Shown piece after piece: positions 26,647 to 34,907 of a stretch of DNA of 64,000 bases. The translations under genes and the position numbers were made by a program. The stretch lies in contig NZ_ANBB01000016.1 in assembly GCF_000341105.1 (NCBI RefSeq), positions 1 through 64,000 of the forward strand, written 5' to 3'. Source of the stretch: Nocardiopsis potens DSM 45234. GTDB taxonomy: Bacteria > Actinomycetota > Actinomycetes > Streptosporangiales > Streptosporangiaceae. The notes under the pieces were generated by a model. That model searched no databases, was not told the DNA's origin, and saw nothing but the letters and a program-made list of their open reading frames with translations. Every line of letters begins with the position of its first letter. Within the stretch, counting starts at the first letter, position 1.

Positions 26647-27455
26647 GCGGAAACGAGAACGGCGCGCCGCAGGCCGAGGTGGACACCGCCACCGCCGCCT
26701 ACGTGCTCCGCCTCGGCGACGACGCGCTGATCGCCTCCCAGCGCCTGGCCGAGCTGGCCGCGCGCGGCCCCCAGCTGGAGGAGGACGTCGCCCTCGCCAA
26801 CATCGCCCTGGACCTGCTCGGCCAGGCGCGCGTCCTGCTCGACTACGCGGGCCGGCTGGAGGAGCAGCTCACCGGGGTGCTGCGCACCGAGGACGACCTG
26901 GCGTTCCTCCGCGACGAGCGGCAGTTCTGCAACGCCCGGCTGGTGGAGCTGCCCAACACCGACTTCGCGCACACCGTCGCCCGCCAGCTGCTCTTCTCCG
27001 GCTACGCCCTGGAGCTGTACACCGCGCTGCAGGGGTCGGCGGACGAGACCGTCGCCGGGGTCGCGGGCAAGGCGGTCAAGGAGGTCGCCTACCACCGCGA
27101 CCACGCCGCGCGGTGGGCGGTCCGGCTCGGCGACGGCACCGAGGAGAGCAGCGAGCGGATGGCCGCCGCGCTGGAGGCCTGCTGGCCCTACACCGGCGAG
27201 CTGTTCACCCCGGACGAGGTCACCCGCACCGTGGCCGCGGCCGGCGTCGGCGCCGACCCCGCCGGGCTCCGGCCCGGCTGGGACGCGTTCATCGACGGCG
27301 TCCTCGCCGAGGCCGGGCTGCACCGGCCGGAGACCGCCCAGATCACCGGCCCGGCCGGCCTCGGCGGCCGCCAGGGCGTGCACACCGAGCACCTGGGCTA
27401 CCTGCTCGCCGAGATGCAGCACATCCACCGCTCCCACCCGGGGGCGACATGGTGA
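26643..27455 (+). CDS. paaC: 1,2-phenylacetyl-CoA epoxidase structural subunit C
   Basis: This 270-residue ferritin-like subunit pairs with PaaA; in the family it lacks a functional di-iron centre. Landmarks are YVLRLGDDALIASQRLAEL, LANIALDLLGQARVLLDYAG, VELPNTDFAHTVARQLLFSG and the C-terminal HTEHLGYLLAEMQHIHRSHPG. The GTG at 26643 overlaps the paaB stop (GTGA). The stop overlaps paaD by 7 bp. Confidence 0.95.
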   Translation: MSGNENGAPQAEVDTATAAYVLRLGDDALIASQRLAELAARGPQLEEDVALANIALDLLGQARVLLDYAGRLEEQLTGVLRTEDDLAFLRDERQFCNARLVELPNTDFAHTVARQLLFSGYALELYTALQGSADETVAGVAGKAVKEVAYHRDHAARWAVRLGDGTEESSERMAAALEACWPYTGELFTPDEVTRTVAAAGVGADPAGLRPGWDAFIDGVLAEAGLHRPETAQITGPAGLGGRQGVHTEHLGYLLAEMQHIHRSHPGATW

Positions 27456-28234
27456 CCGGCCCCCGCCCTCCCGCCGGCGCGCCGACCGCGGAGCCGCGGG
27501 CCGTGCCCCCGCCCCCCGGCCCGCCGGAACCCGCCGCCGCCCCGGCCGGCGGGGAGCGCCGTCCGGCCGCGCCCGACCTGCCCGCGGCGGTCGGCGCCCC
27601 GGCCGCCGAGCCGGGCCCCTACCGGGTCCGGGAGCAGGGCGGGCCCGGGGACCGCGACCGGCGCGGCGCCGCGCCGGCCGCGCCGCCGGCCCCGCCGGAG
27701 GCGGGGCGGAGCGGGCCCGGAGCGGAGTCCGGAGCGGAGCCCGGGGGCGCGGCGGAGCTGGCCGAGATCGAGCGGATCGCCGCCTCGGTGCCCGACCCGG
27801 AGATGCCCATGCTCACCCTGGAGGACCTGGGCATCCTGCGCGCCGTCCGGCGCGGCGGGGACGGCCGGCCGGTCGTGGAGGTCACCCCGACCTACTCCGG
27901 CTGCCCGGCGATGGACGCCATCCGGGAGGACGTCCGCGGCCGGCTCGCCGCGCACGGCCACACCGGCGCCGAGGTACGCACGGTCCTCTCTCCGCCGTGG
28001 TCCACCGACCTGATCACCGAGGAGGGCCGGCGCAAGCTCGCCGAGCACGGGATCGCGCCGCCGACCGGGCGGGCCCCCGCCGCCGGCGCGGTCATGGTGC
28101 CGCTCTCGGTGCGCTGCCCCCGCTGCGGCTCCACGCGGACCCGCGAACTCAGCCGGTTCGGCTCCACCGCGTGCAGGGCCCTGCGGGTCTGCGACGCCTG
28201 CCGCGAACCGTTCGACCACGTCAAGCCGCTCTAG
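27449..28234 (+). CDS. paaD: PaaD-like iron-sulfur maturation factor with long Pro/Ala-rich N-terminal extension
   Basis: PaaD is thought to deliver iron or iron-sulfur clusters needed for the epoxidase system. This product is 261 residues against about 160 for the family. Residues 1-100 or so are a low-complexity Pro/Ala/Gly/Glu stretch. The MIP18/DUF59 domain follows with VPDPEMPMLTLEDLGILR, PTYSGCPAMDAI and PPWSTDLITEEGRRKL. A C-terminal zinc ribbon has CPRCGSTRTRELSRFGSTAC and CDACREPFDHVKPL. The ATG at 27449 overlaps paaC by 7 bp, so the extension lies in the natural frame. An internal start nearer the domain cannot be excluded. Confidence 0.92.
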   Translation: MVTGPRPPAGAPTAEPRAVPPPPGPPEPAAAPAGGERRPAAPDLPAAVGAPAAEPGPYRVREQGGPGDRDRRGAAPAAPPAPPEAGRSGPGAESGAEPGGAAELAEIERIAASVPDPEMPMLTLEDLGILRAVRRGGDGRPVVEVTPTYSGCPAMDAIREDVRGRLAAHGHTGAEVRTVLSPPWSTDLITEEGRRKLAEHGIAPPTGRAPAAGAVMVPLSVRCPRCGSTRTRELSRFGSTACRALRVCDACREPFDHVKPL

Positions 28235-28249
28235 CCGGAACAGGGAGCC

Positions 28250-29359
28250 ATGACCGCAGCAACGCACGAGCGGGGCGCCGCGCCCGCCCGCCGCAGGGGC
28301 GTCTTCCACCCGCTGACCGTCGCCGCGGTGGAGCGGCTGACCGACGACGCCGTCGCCGTCACCTTCGACGTCCCGCCCGAGCTGGCCGAGGAGTTCCGCT
28401 TCGAGCAGGGCCAGCACATCACGGTCCGCCGGGTGTTCGGCGGCGAGGAGGTGCGGCGGAACTACTCGATCTGCTCGCCCGCCCCGGACGGGCCGCTGCG
28501 CATCGGGGTGAAGCGGCTGGAGGGCGGCGCGTTCTCCGAGTTCGCCAACGACGGGCTGGCCCCCGGCGACACCGTGGACGTGATGCCGCCGCTGGGCCGG
28601 TTCAACGTCCCGCTCCGCCCGGAGGAGGCGCGCACCCACGTCGCGATCGCCGCGGGCAGCGGCATCACCCCGGTCCTCTCCCTCATCGCCACCACCCTGC
28701 GGGACGAGCCGGAGAGCACCTTCACCCTGGTCTACGCCAACCGCACCGCCCGGGACGTGATGTTCCTGGAGGAGCTGAGCGACCTGAAGGACGTCCACCC
28801 GGCCCGGTTCCAGCTGCTCAACGTGCTCAGCCGGGAGCAGGGCGAGGCCCCGCTGACCAGCGGCCGCGTCGACGGGGAGAAGCTGGGCGCGCTGCTCACC
28901 GCCATCGGCCCGGCCTCCGGCGTCGCGCACTGGTACCTGTGCGGCCCGTTCGAGCTGGTGGACGCGGTCCGCACCGACCTCGCCGGGCGCGGCGTCCCCG
29001 CCGAGCGGATCCACTTCGAGCTCTTCCACGTCGAGGAGGACGCCCCGCCCCCGCGCCGCCGCGGGGCGGACGGGCCCACCGCGTCCACCCGGCTCGCCTT
29101 CACCCTGGACGGCCGCACCACCACCGTTGACACCGACCCGGACGAACCCCTGCTCACCGCCGCGCTCCGGGTCCGCGCGGACGCCCCTTACGCCTGCCGC
29201 GGCGGCGTCTGCGGCACCTGCCGCGCCCGGCTCTGCGAGGGCACCGTCGACATGCCCCGCAACTACGCCCTGGAGCCGGCGGAACTGGCGGCCGGCTATA
29301 TCCTCACCTGCCAGTCCCGCCCGACGTCGGAGGCGGTGACGGTGGACTACGACGCCTGA
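28250..29359 (+). CDS. paaE: 1,2-phenylacetyl-CoA epoxidase reductase subunit
   Basis: This 369-residue NAD(P)H:ferredoxin oxidoreductase passes electrons to PaaA. The FAD domain has RRNYSICSPAPDGPLRIGVK, the nucleotide domain has AGSGITPVLSLIATTL and WYLCGPFELVDAVR, and the C-terminal plant-type [2Fe-2S] domain has Cys316, Cys321, Cys324 and Cys354 (CRGGVCGTC plus LTCQS). The ATG at 28250 follows GGGAG, 16 bp after paaD. It closes the operon. Confidence 0.97.
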   Translation: MTAATHERGAAPARRRGVFHPLTVAAVERLTDDAVAVTFDVPPELAEEFRFEQGQHITVRRVFGGEEVRRNYSICSPAPDGPLRIGVKRLEGGAFSEFANDGLAPGDTVDVMPPLGRFNVPLRPEEARTHVAIAAGSGITPVLSLIATTLRDEPESTFTLVYANRTARDVMFLEELSDLKDVHPARFQLLNVLSREQGEAPLTSGRVDGEKLGALLTAIGPASGVAHWYLCGPFELVDAVRTDLAGRGVPAERIHFELFHVEEDAPPPRRRGADGPTASTRLAFTLDGRTTTVDTDPDEPLLTAALRVRADAPYACRGGVCGTCRARLCEGTVDMPRNYALEPAELAAGYILTCQSRPTSEAVTVDYDA

Positions 29360-29416
29360 CGCCCCCGGAAGGGACCGGAGGGCCCGGGGCGCGGCCCCCT
29401 ACCGAAGGAGGCGCCG

Positions 29417-29644
29417 GTGGAGCGGGACGGCCACCAGGACATCCGGCCGGAGCAGGCGGCCGCCATGGCCGGGAAGAGGCGCGCGGTCGAGCGGACCCGG
29501 GCTGCGCACGCGGGGGAGTCCTGCGCCGAGGTCCGCCGCGCCCTCATCGCGGCGCTGCGCGAGGAGGGGGTCGAGTGGATCGTGCCGCAGGCCCTCGACG
29601 AGGTGGCGGAGCGGATCTCCGCCGAGAGGCGGCCCACCCGCTGA
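29417..29644 (+). CDS. Small basic protein of unknown function
   Basis: This is a 75-residue soluble protein that I do not recognise. It is predicted largely helical and charged (AAAMAGKRRAVERTRAAHAG, then CAEVRRALIAALREEGVEWI) with one cysteine. The GTG at 29417 has a strong AAGGAGG at 29404-29410 with ideal spacing, which is the best argument that it is real. It follows paaE by 57 bp and could be co-transcribed. Confidence 0.6.
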   Translation: MERDGHQDIRPEQAAAMAGKRRAVERTRAAHAGESCAEVRRALIAALREEGVEWIVPQALDEVAERISAERRPTR

Positions 29645-29806
29645 CCGCTGCGCCCGGCAGGCCGCCCCGCGCCCCGGGGCCTTCCGGACGGCGGGCGGGA
29701 CAGCCCGGGGCCGCCGGCCGGCGCCCGCAGGAAGCGGGCAGGCGATCGGCGCGGGCGGAGGCCGGGCGGACGCACCGCCTCCGGCGCCTGACCCGGCCCG
29801 GCCAGG

Positions 29807-30583
29807 TCACTCCGCGGTCGGCGGGTCGCGGAGTTCGATCCGGATGCGCTTGTTGCTCTTTCCCTTGGACGAGGTGCCGGTGACGGCCACCCGGCCGACC
29901 TCGGCGGTGTCGGCGACGTGGGTGCCGCCGTCGGCCTGCTTGTCCAGGCCGACGATGTCGATCACCCGCAGCGGGTCGATCTCCCGGGGGATCAGGCCGG
30001 CCGCGGTGCGGATCAGCGCCGGGTCGAGGTCGGCCTCGGAGCGGTCCAGGAAGTCGACCAGCACCTCGCGGGCCCGGTCGACCTCCTCGTTGATCCGGCG
30101 CTCCACCCGCCGCCCGAGCCCGGTGTCGATGTGCTCGAGCGGGAAGTCCAGCCGTCCGCGGCCCGGCTCCATGTTGCCGCCGGTGACGGCGATCCGGTAC
30201 TCCGACCAGATCACCCCGCACAGGATGTGCAGGGCGGTGTGCGTGCGCATCAGCGCGTGCCGGCGCTCCCAGTCGAGCTCGCCGAAGACCTCGGTGGAGG
30301 CGGGCGGGGGCTCCTCGGCGTCCAGCCAGTGCCAGATCCGCCCGGCGTCCCGCTTCACCCTGGTCACCCGGGCCGATCCGCCGTCCCAGCGCAGCGTCCC
30401 CACATCGTGCGGCTGGCCCCCGCCGCCCGGGTAGAACGCGGTGCGGGCCAGCGCCACCCGGTTCTGCTCGCGGTCGACTTCGAGCACGGTGCCGTCGAAC
30501 GACCTGCGGTAGGCGTCGACGGCGAACAGCTCGCTCTTCTCGATCTCCGGGGGAGGCGTCCCCCTCGCCCCTGGAACTCCCAT
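29807..30583 (-). CDS. AlaX-type alanyl-tRNA editing protein
   Basis: This 258-residue free-standing editing domain should hydrolyse Ser- or Gly-mischarged tRNA(Ala). It has the N-terminal beta barrel with TAFYPGGGGQPHDVGTL, the zinc motif RTHTALHIL (HxxxH) and the second half GLDKQADGGTHVADTAEVG, where the family normally has CxxxH; here Asp replaces the cysteine before GGTH. The ATG at 30583 has GGAGGT close upstream. The family call is secure. Substrate and metal retention are less so. Confidence 0.9.
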   Translation of the reverse strand: MGVPGARGTPPPEIEKSELFAVDAYRRSFDGTVLEVDREQNRVALARTAFYPGGGGQPHDVGTLRWDGGSARVTRVKRDAGRIWHWLDAEEPPPASTEVFGELDWERRHALMRTHTALHILCGVIWSEYRIAVTGGNMEPGRGRLDFPLEHIDTGLGRRVERRINEEVDRAREVLVDFLDRSEADLDPALIRTAAGLIPREIDPLRVIDIVGLDKQADGGTHVADTAEVGRVAVTGTSSKGKSNKRIRIELRDPPTAE

Positions 30584-30810
30584 GGCGGACCTCCGCTCCG
30601 GCCCGATCGGCTCCGGCCGCCCGGCCTCTTCGCACGCTAGCACCGGGACCCGGCGGAACGGGGCCGCCCGGCCGGGCCGGGCGCGGCCGCCGCGGGGCGG
30701 TGGACGGGGCGGGCGGGGCGGCGGGACGATGCCGGTCGGGCGCGCCGCACCGGACCCGCTGCGCACCCCGCTGCACCCTCTGCACCTTCGGACGGAACGA
30801 GGTCGAACGG

Positions 30811-32046
30811 ATGGACTCCAGATGGGCCGAGCTGGCCGGGCACCGGGCCTGGCTGCGGCGCGAGGAGCTGCGGCTGCTGGACTTCGGCGCCGCCGCCGCG
30901 CTGCCGGGCGGCGGATTCGGGGCGCTCGACGCCCGGGGGCGGCCCGGCCCCGGGCCCGCCGAGACCTGGATCACCGGGCGGATGGCGCACGTCTACTCCC
31001 TGGCCCACCTGCGCGGGGTCCCCGGGGCGGGCGCGCTGGCCGACCACGCTCTGGACGGGCTGCGCGGCGTGCTGCGCGATGCCGGGCACGGCGGCTGGTA
31101 CGCGCAGGCCGCGCCGGACGGCGGGGTCCCCGAGGACGCGACGAAGAGCGCCTACGTGAACGCCTTCGTGGTGCTGGGCGCCGCCTCGGCCACCGCCGCC
31201 GGCCGCCCCGGTGCCGAAGAACTGCTCGCGGAGGCGCTGTCGGTGGTCGAGACCCGGTTCCTCGACCCGGAGACCGGGCTGGGCCGGGAGAGCTTCGACC
31301 GCACCTGGACCGCCTGCGAGGACTACCGGGGCGCCAACTCCGGGATGCACCTGGTCGAGGCGTTCCTCGCGGCCGCCGGCAGCACCGGCGACACCCGGTG
31401 GCGGGACCGCGCGCTGCGCATCGCCGAGTTCCTGGTGCACACCGCCGCGGCCGGCAATGGGTGGCGGCTGCCCGAGCACTTCACCGCCGACTGGCGGGTG
31501 CTCCCCGAGTACAACGCCGACGCGCCCGGCGACCGGTTCCGCCCCTACGGCACCACGGTGGGCCACTGGCTGGAGTGGGCCCGGCTGCTGGTGGAGCTGG
31601 AGGCGGCGCTGGGCGACGGCGCCCCGGAGTGGCTGCTCGCCGACGCGCGGCGCCTGTTCGACCTGGCGGTCGAGCACGGCTGGGCGGTGGACGGCGCGGA
31701 CGGCTTCGTCTACACCCTGGACTGGCAGGACCGGCCGGTGGTGCGGGAGCGGATGCACTGGGTCGCCGCCGAGGCGGTGCTGGCCGCGGCCGCGCTGGGC
31801 CGGCGCACCGGCGAGCCGCACTACGAGCGGTGGTACCGCACCTGGTGGGACTACATCCGGCTGCACCTGGTCGATTCGGAGCGGGGCGGCTGGCACCACG
31901 AGCTGGACCCGGCCAACGCTCCGTCCTCGACGGTCTGGGAGGGGAAGCCCGACCTGTACCACGCCTACCAGGCGGTGGTCCTGCCCACCCTGCCCCCCGG
32001 CCCGGCCGCCGCCCACCTGCGCGACCACCCGGAGACCGCCGCCTGA
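30811..32046 (+). CDS. AGE-family (N-acylglucosamine 2-epimerase/YihS-like) sugar isomerase
   Basis: This 411-residue cytoplasmic alpha/alpha barrel enzyme matches the length of aldose-ketose isomerases such as YihS or mannose isomerase. Landmarks are TWITGRMAHVYSLAHLRG, GGWYAQAAPDG, TKSAYVNAFVVLGAAS, ANSGMHLVEAFLAA, the WLEWARLLVEL helix and HHELDPANAPSS with GKPDLYHAYQAVVLP. The conserved histidines of these segments are the expected acid/base catalysts. D-mannose to D-fructose isomerisation is the likeliest reaction but is inferred. The ATG at 30811 follows GAGGT. Confidence 0.9.
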   Translation: MDSRWAELAGHRAWLRREELRLLDFGAAAALPGGGFGALDARGRPGPGPAETWITGRMAHVYSLAHLRGVPGAGALADHALDGLRGVLRDAGHGGWYAQAAPDGGVPEDATKSAYVNAFVVLGAASATAAGRPGAEELLAEALSVVETRFLDPETGLGRESFDRTWTACEDYRGANSGMHLVEAFLAAAGSTGDTRWRDRALRIAEFLVHTAAAGNGWRLPEHFTADWRVLPEYNADAPGDRFRPYGTTVGHWLEWARLLVELEAALGDGAPEWLLADARRLFDLAVEHGWAVDGADGFVYTLDWQDRPVVRERMHWVAAEAVLAAAALGRRTGEPHYERWYRTWWDYIRLHLVDSERGGWHHELDPANAPSSTVWEGKPDLYHAYQAVVLPTLPPGPAAAHLRDHPETAA

Positions 32047-32080
32047 CGCGGGGCCCGCCGCCGCCCCGCCGGGGCGTGCT

Positions 32081-32111
32081 CCGGCCCCCGCCCGCTCCGT
32101 GCGGGGGCCGG
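32081..32111 (+). terminator. Terminator hairpin after the AGE isomerase gene
   Basis: An 11-bp perfect stem (ccggcccccgc / gcgggggccgg) with a 9-base loop starts 34 bp after the stop codon. Confidence 0.6.
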
Positions 32112-32271
32112 GGCCGGGGGGCGTCCGCAGGCCCGGCGGCCCGTTCGCGCGGGGCGGGACGGGGCGCGCTCCCCGGGGCGGGCCCGGCGGCCGCTTCCGT
32201 CGGCGGGGTCGGACGGTGCGGGCTCAGGGCCGCCGAGGGGTGATCCGCGGCCGCGCCGGCGGAGGCCCCGG

Positions 32272-32922
32272 TCAGCCGCGGTCCGTGCCGGCGAAGGCGC
32301 CGGAGCGGGCCGAGTCGGCGGCGGCGTGCGCGTAGCGGGCCGCGTCCTCGGCGGAGACCGGCTCGCGGCCGATGAAGAGCCGGTAGTAGACCGGGGCGAT
32401 CGCGGCGCGGACCACGTCGGCGCCGTCGGTTCCGGGCGGGACCTCGCCCCGGGACTCGGCGGCGCCGACCACCGCGGCGCAGCGGGCCAGCCGGTCGGCG
32501 AGGAAGGCGTGCAGGGCGTCGGCGGCCGCGGCCGACTGGAACGAGGCGGCGATGCAGGCGCTCGCGATCGCCGCCCCCTCGCCGCCGCCGGTGAAGCCCT
32601 CGGCGACCTCGCGGGCGAGCTCGGCCAGGTCGCCGCGGAGCGAACCGGTCTCCGGCGGCCGCCAGTCGTCGTCGGCGGAGTACTCCAGGGCCGCGGCGAG
32701 CAGGCCGTCCACGCCGCCCCAGCGGCGGTAGACCGTCGCCTTGTGCACCCCGGAGCGGGACGCGACGCGGTCCACGCTCAGTCCGGCGTAGCCGTGTTCC
32801 CCCAGCTCGGAGAGGGTGGCGTCGAGTACGGCCGAGGTGTTGCGGGCGGTGCGGCCGCCGGGGCGGCGGCTCTTCTCCGCGGTGGCGGGTCCGGTGGCGG
32901 TGCCGGCGGGTTCGGAAATCAT
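32272..32922 (-). CDS. TetR-family regulator divergent from an ABC-F gene
   Basis: This 216-residue repressor has the N-terminal DNA-binding domain LDATLSELGEHGYAGLSVDR, VASRSGVHKATVYRRWGGVD, typical of TetR regulators with a TetR_C_16/33-like ligand domain. The divergent ABC-F ATPase gene and two matching dyads in the 169-bp gap suggest it represses itself and that resistance gene, with an antibiotic or related compound as inducer. The ligand is unknown. The ATG at 32922 is used. Confidence 0.9.
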   Translation of the reverse strand: MISEPAGTATGPATAEKSRRPGGRTARNTSAVLDATLSELGEHGYAGLSVDRVASRSGVHKATVYRRWGGVDGLLAAALEYSADDDWRPPETGSLRGDLAELAREVAEGFTGGGEGAAIASACIAASFQSAAAADALHAFLADRLARCAAVVGAAESRGEVPPGTDGADVVRAAIAPVYYRLFIGREPVSAEDAARYAHAAADSARSGAFAGTDRG

Positions 32923-32924
32923 AG

Positions 32925-32986
32925 TGCGACTCTAGTTGCATTTGCGGGGAGGGCGTGTCATCATCCTTATCGCGACAACGGTCGCA
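32925..32986. promoter_or_regulatory. Pair of candidate TetR operators in the divergent promoter
   Basis: Two 16-bp elements share the form (t/c)gcgac-N4-gt(t/c)gca: tgcgactctagttgca at 32925-32940 and cgcgacaacggtcgca at 32971-32986. Their centres are 46 bp apart. The first abuts the TetR start codon and the second is upstream of the ABC-F leader. Confidence 0.6.
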
Positions 32987-33014
32987 CTAACGTCTTCTCG
33001 AAGGGGTGATCACC

Positions 33015-33134
33015 GTGGGCCTGCCGATCAGGGCGGACCGCCGTCCGAACGCCGCATGCACCGTTCCGCTCATCCCCGAGGAGGCCCCCGCTTGTCCAAT
33101 GCGCCCACGCACGCCCCGCACGCCGCGGTCCTGA
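33015..33134 (+). CDS. Possible leader peptide overlapping the ABC-F start
   Basis: A GTG with AGGGG eight bases upstream opens a 39-codon frame that runs through the ribosome site and start codon of the ABC-F gene and stops 43 bp inside it, in another frame. ABC-F resistance genes are often controlled by leader-peptide attenuation. This frame would allow such coupling, but nothing else proves it is translated. Confidence 0.25.
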   Translation: MGLPIRADRRPNAACTVPLIPEEAPACPMRPRTPRTPRS

Positions 33135-34738
33135 CCGGAGTCGGCTACGCCTGGCCGGACGGCACCGCCGTCTTCGACCGGCTCGACGCCGTCTTCGAGG
33201 CCGGCCGCACCGGCCTGATCGGCCGGAACGGGTCCGGCAAGTCCACGCTGCTCAAACTGGTCTCCGGCGAGCTGCGCCCGGAGTCCGGCGCGGTCTCGGC
33301 CCCGGAGCGGACCGGGCTGCTCGACCAGTCCCTGCCGCTGGACACCGGCCGCACCGTCGCCGAACTCCTCGGCATCGCCCCGGCCCTGGCCGGGCTGCGC
33401 GCCATCGAGGCGGGCGACGCCTCGGAGGCGAACTTCACCGCGGTCGGCGACGACTGGGACATCGAGGAGCGCGCCCTCGCCCAGCTGGCCCGGTTCGGCA
33501 TCGCCCTCGACGGGCCGGACCCGCTGGGCCGCACCGTCGGCACGCTCTCCGGCGGCGAGGCGGTGCTGGCCGGGATCGCCGGGCTCGTCCTGCGCCGGCC
33601 CGCGCTCACCCTGCTCGACGAGCCCACCAACAACCTGGACCGCCGCGCCCGCGGGCTGCTCTACGAGGCGGTCGACGCCTGGCCGGGCGCGCTCGTGGTG
33701 GTCAGCCACGACCGCGAACTGCTGGACCGGATGGACCGGACCGCCGAACTGCGCGGCGGCCGGATCCGGATGTGGGGCGGAAACCACACCCACTACACCG
33801 AGCGGCTGGCCGAGGAGCAGGAGGCCGCCCGGCGCGCGGTCCGGGTCGCCGAGGCCGGAGTGCGAAAGGAGAAGCGCCAGCTCGCGGAGGCCCGGATCAA
33901 GCTGGACCGGCGGGTCCGGTACGGCAACAAGATGTACGCGACCAAGCGCGAGCCCAAGGTGGTGATGAAGCAGCGCAAGCGGGACGCCCAGGTCGCGGCG
34001 GGCAAGCACCGGATCATGCAGGAGGCCCGGCTGGACGGGGCCCGCGAGGAGCTCACCGCGGCCGAGGACGCGGTCCGCGACGACGACGCCATCCGGATCG
34101 CCCTCCCCGGCACCGAGGTGCCCGCGGGGCAGGACGTCCTGGTCCTGGCGGCCGGCGAGCGCAGGCTGCACCTGCGCGGACCGGAGCGGATCGCGCTGAC
34201 CGGCGGCAACGGGGCGGGCAAGACCACCCTGCTGCGCGCGGTCGTCGCCGCGGCCCGGGGAGAGGAGCCCCCGGTCCGCCCGGCCGGGACGGAGGTCGCC
34301 CGGGTGACCGCCCGGGTCGGCTACCTCCCGCAGCGCCTCGACCTGCTGGACGACCGGCTCAGCGTGCTGGAGAACGTGCGCGCCGCGGCGCCCTCGGCCG
34401 CCCCGCAGGCGATCCGGGCCGGCCTGGCCCGGTTCCTCATCCGCGGCGACCGGGCCGACCTGCCGGCGGGGGCGCTCTCCGGCGGCGAGCGCTTCCGGGT
34501 CGCCCTGGCCCGGGTGCTCCTCGCGGACACCGCCCCGCGGCTGCTGATCCTGGACGAGCCCACCAACGACCTCGACCTGGACAGCGCGGCCCGGCTCACC
34601 GAGGCGCTCTCCGCCTACCGGGGCGCGCTCCTCGTCGCCTCGCACGACGAGGCGTTCCTCCGCGACATCGGCACCACCCGCCGCTGGCGCGCCCGCCGGG
34701 GCCTCCCCCCGGAGGACTCCGCCCCCGGAACCGGCTGA
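33092..34738 (+). CDS. ABC-F family ATPase, probable ribosome-protection antibiotic resistance factor
   Basis: This 548-residue soluble protein has two ABC domains and no membrane segment. Domain 1 has GRNGSGKSTLL, TLSGGEAVLAGIAGL and LLDEPTNNLDRR; domain 2 has GGNGAGKTTLL, LSGGERFRVALARVLL and LILDEPTNDLDLDS. The basic linker (about 230-310) should enter the ribosomal E site and act near the peptidyl-transferase centre. The TTG at 33092 is chosen because GAGGAGG stands seven bases upstream; an ATG at 33056 is the alternative. The divergent TetR supports an inducible resistance role. A housekeeping EttA-like role is less likely. Confidence 0.9.
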   Translation: MSNAPTHAPHAAVLTGVGYAWPDGTAVFDRLDAVFEAGRTGLIGRNGSGKSTLLKLVSGELRPESGAVSAPERTGLLDQSLPLDTGRTVAELLGIAPALAGLRAIEAGDASEANFTAVGDDWDIEERALAQLARFGIALDGPDPLGRTVGTLSGGEAVLAGIAGLVLRRPALTLLDEPTNNLDRRARGLLYEAVDAWPGALVVVSHDRELLDRMDRTAELRGGRIRMWGGNHTHYTERLAEEQEAARRAVRVAEAGVRKEKRQLAEARIKLDRRVRYGNKMYATKREPKVVMKQRKRDAQVAAGKHRIMQEARLDGAREELTAAEDAVRDDDAIRIALPGTEVPAGQDVLVLAAGERRLHLRGPERIALTGGNGAGKTTLLRAVVAAARGEEPPVRPAGTEVARVTARVGYLPQRLDLLDDRLSVLENVRAAAPSAAPQAIRAGLARFLIRGDRADLPAGALSGGERFRVALARVLLADTAPRLLILDEPTNDLDLDSAARLTEALSAYRGALLVASHDEAFLRDIGTTRRWRARRGLPPEDSAPGTG

Positions 34739-34744
34739 CGCGAA

Positions 34745-34786
34745 GGGGGCGGCCTGCGGCGCACCCCCTCCCCGCAGGCCGCCCCC
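34745..34786 (+). terminator. Terminator hairpin after the ABC-F gene
   Basis: A 15-bp perfect stem (gggggcggcctgcgg / ccgcaggccgccccc) with a 12-base loop starts 6 bp past the stop codon. Confidence 0.8.
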
Positions 34787-34907
34787 GCACCGCCCTCAGC
34801 CGAGGAGCACCGCCCCCTTCCCGGAATCGGCCGCAGGCCCGCCCCTCCTGGGAGAGGAGGACCGGCGCGGCGCCGATCGGCCGGGCGGTCCGGCGATCGG
34901 TGAAGGC

